Positions 57,501 through 64,000 of a stretch of DNA of 64,000 nt are shown piece after piece. The stretch is from CAYRFE01 sp964423645 [NCBI: uncultured bacterium] (GTDB lineage Bacteria; Macinerneyibacteriota; Macinerneyibacteria; Macinerneyibacteriales), in the NCBI GenBank assembly GCA_964423645.1, contig CAYRFE010000017.1, positions 10,317 through 74,316 of the forward strand. The letters run 5' to 3'. A model generated the notes under the pieces. It was not told where the DNA came from and did not search any database. It was given only the letters and a program-made list of their open reading frames with translations. Every line of letters starts with the position of its first letter. Positions within the stretch are counted from its first letter, which is position 1. A program made the position numbers and the translations under genes.

Positions 57501-58548
57501 TAAGAATGGTTCGTTTGACTCTACTATTATTGCGTCGACTGAAAGTGATGGAACCTATACATGGGCAGTGCCTTCTGCGTTAACGCAAGCATCTGATTAT
57601 AGTATTGTGATAACCAGTGTTGCGAATGCAGGCGTGACCGACCAAAGTAATGCAAATTTCAGGATCGACGATTCATCTATCGACGGGCATGTTGTCGCCA
57701 ACGGCGCGATATGGGGATATGCATCGGTATATGTCGTATCCGAACTGGAAATTCCGACAGCATGGATCACACTCACGATCGATACCGATTCGACGACATA
57801 CGGTGTCGATATGATCGGTACGGGAGGATTGAATTTCCGTAGCGTGAATACATTTAACACACATCGTTTCTCAGACGGCGCACACACTATCTACGTGCGT
57901 TATAATGGTGTGACCGCTGAAACGCTTTCATTGACCGCTGCGACGATCTACCCCAGCTTGGTAGTGCGCTTCAATATGCTTACGATGAATGTTAAAGAAG
58001 GTAACGGCGGTATGATGATAGTTGACAGTGACGTTAATATGGCTACATGCCCTGTTGCTACGTCAAACAAACCGTTTGCCGTTACGTTTGAAAATGCGTC
58101 GACCAAACGTCTTGAGATCAGGAATCCTTACGGAAAAACCGGAGCTCTTTTGAGATATGAGGACGGGCGCTGGACATTGGCTGATTACAGTGTTGATGAG
58201 CTTGCACTACGTACCGCAGGTACCTATGTGCTTGTGAATGATCTGAACAGCTCGTTCATTCCTGTCATCAAAAGCAATGAACTTGCACAGAACTACCCGA
58301 ATCCGTTCAATCCGTCAACCGAGATACCGGTCAAACTCGTAGAGTCTGCTACTATAGAACTCGTGATCTTCGATACCAAAGGACGCGAAGTGATAATGCT
58401 CGCACAAGGGCGTTATGAACAAGGCCTTACACGAATTCCATGGGATGGTCGCGACAAACGCGGTAATGCAGTCCCGAGCGGTGTGTATTATTACAAATTG
58501 ACAGTAAACGGCAAATCATTTGTGAAGAAAATGATCATGCTGAAATAA
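54556..58548 (+). CDS. Secreted M6-type metalloprotease with five Ig-like repeats and T9SS sorting domain
   Basis: 1330 residues. Signal peptide (MRKILFSLLFIFVAIATTFA), then an M6-like peptidase with the zinc motif HEMFHSLGAPD (His319, Glu320, His323) and GPWDIMEWD. Five repeats of a Kre9/KNH-type module run from about 550 to 1040. Each has a TAPNGSE-type start, an ITWTDN-type core and a TESDGTYSW-type strand. Then comes a linker domain (~1040-1240) and a C-terminal type-A sorting domain (LAQNYPNPFNPSTEIPVKL, PSGVYYYKLTVNGKSF, KKMIMLK). Family knowledge: the tail directs export by the type IX system. Likely surface-attached or released protease of unknown substrate. Confidence 0.9.
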   Translation: MRKILFSLLFIFVAIATTFAAPHRFLPLTVTQPDGEVLNIFASGDEFNNYLHDKDGYSIMKNPNTGVYEYCVKQGNDPIASGMRVGAIDPASLGVDKHIRMSAEKTDEIRNAFYSYRSGSPTEIQPAPTTGSINNLVVFIRFSGETEFTQNISVYDNMFNNATSGYNSMKNYYNEVSYNQLSINTTFYPTASTTVVSYQDTNTRGYYQVYSSTNTIGYSGDTARRDREHTLLVNAINAIKSQIPSGLNLDGDGDGRVDNVCFIVKGAPDGWNSLLWPHMWSLYSQTVNINTGSGDKRVYTFNFQLETSLNSSGVGVLCHEMFHSLGAPDLYHYSDQTPYVDMDPVGPWDIMEWDANPPQHMTMFMKYKYGEWIDSIPEITTTGTYTINVNKNASNNVFKIASANSTSQYYVVELRKKGATGEFDSYLPVTGLLIYRINPAYNGNASSKDEVYVYRPNGTATTSGTVGSNNAVWFAAFHQTAQGTGGMFPAKTAINDSTNPSGWLANYVNPSVPATWTMAAGGLDISNINVATDGLSATFYVNIPGSVKEVAVTAPNGSEQWKRNKTYNITWTDNFTENVKIELYKGGSKDSDISTSTESDGTYSWTVPTGQTLGTDYKIVITSVDDGTATDQSNADFSILAADTLAVTAPNGAESWRTTSVQTITWTDNFSENVAIELWKGGTKSSDITTSTESDGSYSWTIPANVVPATDYKIKIVQVGDVNVNDSSDANFIITPYVSVTSPSGAEQWKRNKTYTITWSDNFSEDVKIELYKGTYPIVTSSPASQNGISNAPTYDRLTIVASTPSDGSYEWTIPANYTIASDYRIIISKADDVTVIDDNNAYFSILAADVVTITAPNGSESWKMNTTQAITWTDNFTENVAIELWKGGSKQSDIIASTESDGSYSWALPESLTVGSDYRIKIVQAGDANTNDSSDADFSILAADPYIIVATPNGSERILRGSNCAITWSDNISDNVKIELYKNGSFDSTIIASTESDGTYTWAVPSALTQASDYSIVITSVANAGVTDQSNANFRIDDSSIDGHVVANGAIWGYASVYVVSELEIPTAWITLTIDTDSTTYGVDMIGTGGLNFRSVNTFNTHRFSDGAHTIYVRYNGVTAETLSLTAATIYPSLVVRFNMLTMNVKEGNGGMMIVDSDVNMATCPVATSNKPFAVTFENASTKRLEIRNPYGKTGALLRYEDGRWTLADYSVDELALRTAGTYVLVNDLNSSFIPVIKSNELAQNYPNPFNPSTEIPVKLVESATIELVIFDTKGREVIMLAQGRYEQGLTRIPWDGRDKRGNAVPSGVYYYKLTVNGKSFVKKMIMLK

Positions 58549-58574
58549 GTTGCGTGCACTGATTCAATTCTTTG

Positions 58575-58603
58575 AGAGGCGGGTTACACCGCCTCTTTTT
58601 TTT
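58575..58603 (+). terminator. Rho-independent terminator after metalloprotease
   Basis: AGAGGCGG and CCGCCTCT flank a 6-base loop and run straight into eight T. It lies 27 bases after the stop. Confidence 0.9.
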
Positions 58604-58671
58604 ACACATTGTCCATGAAACGAGTATATGTATAAAAGAGGTTCAACACTATCATGACCATTGTAAACCGA

Positions 58672-58981
58672 GACCTGTGCAAAATTCAACTTCATTAAAT
58701 TTTCATTTTTTACCTAAAAAGTGGTGTGGGGACGAAGTCCCCACTATAGAACAAAGGTAAGCCCCTCCCGATTTTCACGGGAGGGGTTTGGGGAGAGTAC
58801 TCATTAAAAATTGTTATAGTTATGCAAATCTCTCATTTCTTTGTTTTTCTTAAATAGGGGTGCGGGGACGAAGTCCCCGCTATAGAATAAGTTAAACCCC
58901 TCCCGAATTTCACGGGAGGGGTTTGGGGAGGGCACAAAGTTAAAAAAGTATTTATGCAAAAATTTTAGTTTTGCAAAGGCT
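58672..58981 (+). repeat. Two interspersed units in tandem, copy 11
   Basis: Unit 1 runs from GACCTGTGCAAAATTC to about 58833, unit 2 from about 58821 (ATGCAAATCTCTC) to GTTTTGCAAAGGCTC at 58981. Each carries GGGGACGAAGTCCCC and CCCCTCCCG...CGGGAGGGG. The units share the end sequence at their junction. The rest of the gap 58549-59083 has the terminator and the promoter at 59006-59033. Confidence 0.85.
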
Positions 58982-59005
58982 CGGTTTATAAACCTACTTC
59001 TTTTG

Positions 59006-59033
59006 TTGATTTTTATGATCTTCCTGCTACACT
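59006..59033 (+). promoter_or_regulatory. Possible promoter of PBP1C gene
   Basis: TTGATT (59006-59011), 16-bp spacer, TACACT (59028-59033), about 50 bases before the GTG start. Confidence 0.4.
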
Positions 59034-59083
59034 CACCGATGTGCCGTACACCTCTTTAATCGAGTGAAAGAAGGAATATTGTT

Positions 59084-61576
59084 GTGGCCAAACGGATCTC
59101 AAAAAAACACATCCCGATCATTAAACCGTATGTCATCATTTCTTTGCGCAATATTCGACGACTCATTCCCTATTATTACGCATTGCTCCGGGTAAGTCTA
59201 TTCAGAGGTCTGCGTGCTATAAAAAATGCCATCGTTCGCGGATATAGTATCTACTCGGTATCACCCAATAAGAAATGGAGTCGACTTCTTTTTATTCTGT
59301 GTATCGGTATGATCATTTTTGATATGCTTATCCCGTTGCCGGGGCAAAAAGGTATTTCTCATTTCAGTACAGTTGTCACCGATCGAAAAGGTACACTTCT
59401 TCGCGCTTTTATATCAGCGGATGAACAATGGAAACTTCCGCCTGAGAAACAAGATGTAATACCCGAAAAATTATCGAAAGCAACGTTGATATTTGAAGAT
59501 GAATGGTTTTATTATCACCCCGGTGTCAATCCCGCAGCGCTTATTCGAGCGGCATTTATCAACAAAAAAGAAGGACGTATCGTAAGCGGAGGCAGTACGA
59601 TCACGATGCAGTTGACACGTATCATGCGTCCGAAAAAACGAACCTACGGCAATAAGATCATTGAGATACTCCAAGCATGTAAATTCGAAATGCACTATTC
59701 CAAAAAAAAATTACTTGCAATGTATATGATCCATGCTCCGTACGGCGGTAATGTGATCGGGTATAAAGCCGCATCGTTGCGGTATTTCGGGAAACTTCCC
59801 GATGAATTAAGTTGGTCGGAGGCGGCAATGCTTGCCGTATTGCCGAATGCCCCGGGATTGATATCGCCTGTATCCGATCGTGATGAATTGATCGCAAAAA
59901 GAGATCGTTTGTTAAAAAAAATGCTTAAAAAAGGGGTGTTTGATGAAGAGACCTATCGGCTTGCATTACGAGAAGAAGTTCCCGAGGATTTATATCGGTT
60001 ACCAATCTCCGCGCCTCATATTGCGGAACAGTTAAAACGTGTATATGATCGGCATGTGATTACTACCACGCTTGATGCATCAATACAGTCAGAGGTTGAA
60101 CAATCAATCACGCGCCATATGCAGACGATGTACTCTCGCGGGATCAACAACTGTGCGGTGCTTGTTGCCGACACGAAAACAGGCGAAATACTCGCCTATG
60201 CGGGGTCACAGGATTATTTTGATGTCGCACATCAGGGGCAGGTGGACGGTATTATTTCGGCACGATCAGCCGGATCGACGCTCAAACCGTTTTTATATGC
60301 ACTGGCAATGGATGACGGATTGATCGTACCCGACTCATTGTTAAAAGATGTTCCCGTTGCATATGGGAGTTATTCACCCGAAAATGCGGATGAACGGTTT
60401 CACGGGCTTGTTCGCGCGGATGAGGCATTGACACGATCTCTTAATGTGCCTGCGGTAAACTTGTTATATGATTACGGCATTTACAACTATTATCTGTTTT
60501 TGAAATCAGCAGGTATTACGACGCTTTTTCGACCTTCGGATGACTATGGCCTCACGCTTATTATCGGTGGGGCAGAGGTTCGTCCATGGGATCTTGCCGT
60601 GCTGTTCCGAGGGTTGGGCAATGGCGGTCGTTTTTTGCCGCTTACGATCATCCCCGATGAACCGCATGAAGGGCACTATCCGGAATTGCTGAGTCCGGGT
60701 GCGTGCTATCTTACGTTGTCGATCCTTCGTGATGTCAAACGACCGGATGCCGAATACTTTTGGGAGCAGTATCACCGACAAAAACCGATCGCATGGAAAA
60801 CGGGGACCAGTTACGGTCAACGTGATGCTTGGGCTGCAGGCGTCTCTCCACAATGGACTATCGTCGTATGGGTGGGTAATTTTACCGGAGAAGGGAATAA
60901 GAATATTTCGGGAGCGCAGTGTGCCGGCCCTCTTTTATTTGATATATTTTCTCGTCTTCCTCATGTCAAAGAAGATGTGTGGTTTTCTCGTCCGTCCGAT
61001 CTCGAATCAGTTGAAGTATGCAAAGATACCGGATATGCGGCAGGGCAATTTTGCGACGAAACAATCGTTGTTCTCAAACCGAAACGTGCACATTCATTGG
61101 AGATATGCCCATATCATACGTCAATCATCACTTCTCGCGATAAAAGGTATGAAGTATGTTCGGAATGTTGGGTTGAGGGGCAGTATATACGAGCGTCGTT
61201 TTTATCGTATCCTTCTGATATAGCACAATATTTACGTGAAAGCGGTCATTTCGTCGGGACCTTACCGCCGCATAATCCGGCATGCCGTCGCTCGTATCAA
61301 AGGGGAAATCTCAGTATCATATATCCGCAGCATGATACGAAATTGTGGGTGCCCTATGATTATGACGGCACTTTGCAGCATGTCATAATGCGTGCGGCAC
61401 ATACGTCGGTTCATGAGACGCTTTACTGGTATATTGACGGAGAATTGCGGGGTACAACACTGTCAAAACATTCACTGCCGGTAAAATTAACTCGGGGTGA
61501 ACATGAATTGGTCATTGTTGATTCAGGCGGTAAAAGGGTACGCTCGGTGTTTTTTGCCGATCTGAAAAAAAGATGA
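59084..61576 (+). CDS. pbpC: Penicillin-binding protein 1C
   Basis: 830 residues. A basic cytosolic N-terminus of about 60 residues, then a membrane helix (~66-84). The GT51 transglycosylase follows, with FEDEWFYYHPGVN as the catalytic-Glu region and SGGSTITMQLTR. The transpeptidase has the SxxK motif SAGSTLKP (Ser398, Lys401), SLN and KTGTS. A C-terminal BiPBP-type domain ends the protein. Enzyme for glycan polymerisation and cross-linking; PBP1C family members are often penicillin-insensitive. GTG start without a strong ribosome site, so a shorter form is possible. The usual alpha-2-macroglobulin partner gene is not next to it. Confidence 0.92.
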   Translation: MAKRISKKHIPIIKPYVIISLRNIRRLIPYYYALLRVSLFRGLRAIKNAIVRGYSIYSVSPNKKWSRLLFILCIGMIIFDMLIPLPGQKGISHFSTVVTDRKGTLLRAFISADEQWKLPPEKQDVIPEKLSKATLIFEDEWFYYHPGVNPAALIRAAFINKKEGRIVSGGSTITMQLTRIMRPKKRTYGNKIIEILQACKFEMHYSKKKLLAMYMIHAPYGGNVIGYKAASLRYFGKLPDELSWSEAAMLAVLPNAPGLISPVSDRDELIAKRDRLLKKMLKKGVFDEETYRLALREEVPEDLYRLPISAPHIAEQLKRVYDRHVITTTLDASIQSEVEQSITRHMQTMYSRGINNCAVLVADTKTGEILAYAGSQDYFDVAHQGQVDGIISARSAGSTLKPFLYALAMDDGLIVPDSLLKDVPVAYGSYSPENADERFHGLVRADEALTRSLNVPAVNLLYDYGIYNYYLFLKSAGITTLFRPSDDYGLTLIIGGAEVRPWDLAVLFRGLGNGGRFLPLTIIPDEPHEGHYPELLSPGACYLTLSILRDVKRPDAEYFWEQYHRQKPIAWKTGTSYGQRDAWAAGVSPQWTIVVWVGNFTGEGNKNISGAQCAGPLLFDIFSRLPHVKEDVWFSRPSDLESVEVCKDTGYAAGQFCDETIVVLKPKRAHSLEICPYHTSIITSRDKRYEVCSECWVEGQYIRASFLSYPSDIAQYLRESGHFVGTLPPHNPACRRSYQRGNLSIIYPQHDTKLWVPYDYDGTLQHVIMRAAHTSVHETLYWYIDGELRGTTLSKHSLPVKLTRGEHELVIVDSGGKRVRSVFFADLKKR

Positions 61577-61718
61577 TCATATCAATGAACTATCCCGCAG
61601 CATGGTACGGGGTATTCTAAAAAAATACTGCTCTCTTTCTGCGCCACTCGAAACGCGTCTTATTTCTTATAAGAGGTGCTTGATGAGTGCACAATAGCAA
61701 ATAGATATTAACACGATA

Positions 61719-62410
61719 CTTTTGCAAAGCTCTCATTTTTTTATTGTTCTTAAATAGGGATGTGGGGACGAAGTCGGGTACATGGTATGCACCCGCTACA
61801 TTGAGTATTTTTGTAGCAGACACTTTCAGCCCGCCTCCCGATTTTCACGGGAGGTGTTTGGGGTAAGCACAATTCAAAATCTTTGCGAAATTCAAAATCC
61901 CCATATTTTCTTTTTTTCAAAAAAGGGGTGTGGGGACGAAGTCCCCGCTATATAACAAGTTAATCCCCTCCAAATTTTGTGGGAGGGGTTTGGGGTGGGT
62001 ATAATTCATACAAATAGTAATTTAGCAAAGCCCTTATTTCTTTGTTTTTCTTAAATAGGGGTGTGGGGACGAAGTCCCCATTATATAACAATTTAAGCCC
62101 CTCCCAAATTTTGTGGGAGGGGTTTGGGGTGGGCACTACTTCAATATTTCTGCCTTACTTTTTGTCTTGACACAAAAAGTAACAAAAAAGTCAAGGCTGT
62201 AAAAAATTATCTACAATCCTGCGCATTTTTTCTACACCGCATAAACTCGCTTCGCTCAGACAGTATTTGTTTTTAACGAAAAAGTTCTTGAATTGCTTCA
62301 CGCTGATTTTTTAAGGCCGTTTATTTGAGTAACATAAAAACTCACTGCCCGTCAAGGAAGGGGTTTGGGGTGGGCACAAAGTTAAACAATGGTAGTTTTG
62401 CAAAGCTCTC
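61719..62410 (+). repeat. Three interspersed units in tandem, copy 12
   Basis: Main content of the 894-bp gap 61577-62470. Unit boundaries are TTTTGCAAAGCTC (61719), a TTTGCGAAATTC junction near 61883, a TTTAGCAAAGCCC junction near 62027 and TTTTGCAAAGCTC at 62410. Units 1 and 2 hold only palindromes; unit 3 adds a diverged ~190-bp internal module (about 62150-62330). Some hairpins now read CAAATTTTGTGGGAGGGG. 61586-61612 is a CCCGCAGC/GTACGGGG hairpin after pbpC. Confidence 0.85.
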
Positions 62411-62470
62411 GGTATGTTAAAAAAGGCAGGATGAATCCTGCCTTACTATTTTCATACGATTGAACCGGGA

Positions 62471-63385
62471 CTACATGCCGTTCCATCCTGCGATGCGTGC
62501 AAATAAATGCCATGCGGCATACGCTTTTCTGTTGCCGTTTAACGGTTTTGAGTGCGCGCATGAAGTCGCAAACCAATCACTCGGATGCGCTGTCTGCCAG
62601 TCTGATGCCCAGTTTTTGTCACCATCGGTCGGTTCGGCAGGATCGCCCGATTGCGAGGTTGACCCGTTATTGTTGAAATCATAATTGCAACCGTCGGTTC
62701 CGTATCGAGATAAATACTCATTACCGTCAGGATCATAGCTTTCAATGTCGGCAAAATCAAATAAGACCTTTTTATTCAGGCGACAGTATGCACGGATCTG
62801 TTCGTTACGTTGATGAAGGTTGCCTGCAGTTCCGGTTCCGTCGAGATGTCCCGTCATATAGACAAAAACCACATTTGGATAATCCTCTTCAAGTCCATTC
62901 ATCAAGTTCAGATAGGTGGTGATCGTTCCTTCTGATGCTCCGCTGACTTGTCCGCACCATGACCACATGACCACATTGATCTCCGGATGATTCAAAAGAT
63001 ATTGCCGTGTGGCCGATTCCCAGGAAGTAAAGTCAGGATTACCCAGATCACTCGCCCAACTGTCACCGTTAGGAAATGACCCGTGCACAAGATGTAATAC
63101 TCCGGATTCTTCGGAACTGCTTACCGCATATTTTGTGTCATATCCGGTTTTCCAGGTTTGTAACGCTACCATGGCATCAGTGATTTGACTGCCGTGAGAC
63201 GTGTGCCCGTACATGATATGCAACTGATTACGCGCAGCAGAGATATACTCGTCGGGAATCGCTGCCAATGAAGTGTTTGAGTGATTAATCTGAATATCAA
63301 GCGATGGTTGTGTATCTGATTCGGTTGTCTTTTTACACGAAATCAAGAGTACAACACACATAATGCAATAGATAACTAACTTCAT
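62471..63385 (-). CDS. Lipoprotein, SGNH-like hydrolase candidate
   Basis: 304 residues from ATG 63385 with GAGGAGG 5 bases upstream. Signal peptide MKLVIYCIMCVVLLISC, the lipobox being LLISC. HIMYGHTSHGSQITDAM, INVVMWSWCGQVSG, VVFVYMTGHLDGTG and a C-terminal NWASDWQTAHPSDWF are distinctive. The order GHxSHG, then a glycine/aspartate-rich loop and a late Asp/His, suggests an SGNH/GDSL-like fold, but I cannot name the family or assign the catalytic triad safely. Exported and lipid-anchored; carbohydrate esterase activity is one possibility. Confidence 0.7.
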   Translation of the reverse strand: MKLVIYCIMCVVLLISCKKTTESDTQPSLDIQINHSNTSLAAIPDEYISAARNQLHIMYGHTSHGSQITDAMVALQTWKTGYDTKYAVSSSEESGVLHLVHGSFPNGDSWASDLGNPDFTSWESATRQYLLNHPEINVVMWSWCGQVSGASEGTITTYLNLMNGLEEDYPNVVFVYMTGHLDGTGTAGNLHQRNEQIRAYCRLNKKVLFDFADIESYDPDGNEYLSRYGTDGCNYDFNNNGSTSQSGDPAEPTDGDKNWASDWQTAHPSDWFATSCAHSKPLNGNRKAYAAWHLFARIAGWNGM

Positions 63386-63518
63386 GGGAACCTCCTCGTT
63401 TGCTGTAGTATAGCAGTGATTACGGTCATGTAAAGAATAAAAATCTTCAAACGATGAAATCACCGTATTATATAACAACTGAAAACGTTCGGTAAAATCA
63501 CATGAATATGATATTATA

Positions 63519-63701
63519 TCATTGCGGTTTTGAATAAATATTTTTCATTGCGATGAGAGTATATACATTAAAGACAAACGATAAGCCGAATAATAATCCG
63601 CAAATAAATTGCAGGAAAGAATTGCTTGGAAAACGGTGTACTACAATGCCTGTGACAAGGGCTAATTGACCTGCAACACTAAAGATGTGAAATTTCTTCA
63701 T
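63519..63701 (-). CDS. Small two-helix membrane protein
   Basis: 60 residues: MKKFHIFSVAGQLALVTGIVV as the first helix and LQFICGLLFGLSFVFNVYTLI as the second, joined by HRFPSNS. A strong ribosome site (AAGGAGG, 5 bases before the ATG) supports it being real. Function unknown; inner membrane expected. It lies upstream of the lipoprotein gene with a 133-bp gap. Confidence 0.7.
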   Translation of the reverse strand: MKKFHIFSVAGQLALVTGIVVHRFPSNSFLQFICGLLFGLSFVFNVYTLIAMKNIYSKPQ

Positions 63702-63715
63702 ACTACCTCCTTGGG

Positions 63716-64000
63716 GCCTTCGTGAAATTCAAAATCTCCAAAATATTTTCACTTTCTAAAAAGGGGTGTGGGTACGGTGTAGAGACACGGCATGCCGTGT
63801 CTGTAACCGAAAACGAAACCCCAAACCCCTCCCTTTTCTTTTTGGGAGGGGTTTGGGGTGGGCACAATTCAAAACACCTGCCTTAATTTTTTGTCTTGCC
63901 ACAAAAAGTAACAAAAAAGTCAAGGCTGTAAAAAATCAGCGACACTTCTGCGCACTTTTTCTAAAACAAATAAACTCGCTGCGCTCAGACAGTATTTGTT
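63716..64000 (+). repeat. Interspersed element, copy 13, cut by window end
   Basis: Starts GCCTTCGTGAAATTC right after the ribosome site of the small membrane protein gene. It contains a palindrome centred on CGGCATGCCG, a CCCCTCCC...GGGAGGGG hairpin and the start of the internal module (about 63883 onward), which continues past the edge. Confidence 0.8.

Noticed and set aside
27596-64000. CRISPR array
   Set aside because: The repeats are dispersed, unequal in spacing and contain palindromic stems of several types. There are no regular unique spacers and no cas genes.
1-64000. tRNA, rRNA or other structured RNA genes
   Set aside because: I searched by eye for T-loop GTTCGAATC-type and rRNA-like stretches and saw none; this is not a covariance-model search.

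Overview
The window comes from a moderately AT-rich bacterium with two membranes. Support for an outer membrane: an LptF/LptG-type permease, at least four predicted outer-membrane beta-barrels (three ending in phenylalanine), a LolA-like protein, many lipoproteins with lipoboxes, and one secreted protease with a C-terminal type IX secretion (T9SS type A) sorting domain. That domain and the GKGPGE-type 6-bladed propeller lipoproteins are commonest in the Bacteroidota/FCB relatives, and they also occur in other candidate phyla and some spirochaetes. I cannot assign a phylum from this window. I saw no rRNA, tRNA, CRISPR array or recognisable transposase gene.

Layout. 1-6.5 kb (minus strand): LptF/G permease (cut by the window edge), HemW-like radical SAM protein, PQQ-type propeller lipoprotein, lepA and a small beta-barrel. 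6.7-10.7 kb: hybrid histidine kinase, iron-sulfur-flavoprotein-like protein and a transporter-like barrel. 11.1-20.5 kb: a tightly overlapping Pel-like exopolysaccharide operon, in the order beta-barrel, glycoside hydrolase (TM1410/GH114), PelD with an intact c-di-GMP I-site, DUF2194-like deacetylase, PelE-like, PelF and PelG. 20.5-27.6 kb: class-V aminotransferase, GNAT, secreted CAP protein, multi-PAS hybrid kinase and a VOC-nitroreductase fusion. 28.3-31.1 kb (minus): an inactive/active M16 peptidase pair. 31.4-37.7 kb: TPR protein, LolD-like ATPase, FtsX/LolC-like permease, LolA-like protein and beta-barrel, followed by a LytS/LytTR two-component pair with its own promoter. 38-40.9 kb (minus): MBL-TPR protein and panE. 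41-43.2 kb (minus): a very AT-rich two-gene island with an HNH nuclease and a HEPN/Toprim-associated Toprim protein, a candidate defence system. 43.3-48 kb: three propeller lipoproteins and the 3' stub of a fourth. 48.6-53.3 kb: membrane LuxR-type regulator, PD40 lipoprotein, GNAT, cytidine deaminase and iron-containing alcohol dehydrogenase. 53.9-61.6 kb: TPR lipoprotein, a 1330-residue M6-type metalloprotease with five Ig-like repeats, and PBP1C. 62.5-63.7 kb (minus): a lipoprotein and a tiny membrane protein.

The most pervasive unexplained structure is an interspersed family of intergenic elements. Many copies are bounded by inverted ends of the type CCTTTGCAAAA...TTTTGCAAAGG and contain exchangeable palindromes: a 9-bp CCCCTCCCG/CGGGAGGGG hairpin, GGGGACGAAGTCCCC and others. 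Some also carry a roughly 200-bp internal module. They occupy nearly every long gap, sometimes in tandem, and never interrupt an intact gene here. One lies beside the truncated propeller gene.

Gene interplay. The Pel-like genes form one transcription unit that could make, deacetylate, trim and export a cationic polysaccharide under c-di-GMP control. The 31.4-35.9 kb genes look like an envelope lipid or lipoprotein trafficking system. Two hybrid kinases, one LytTR pair and one membrane LuxR protein give the region an environment-sensing character.
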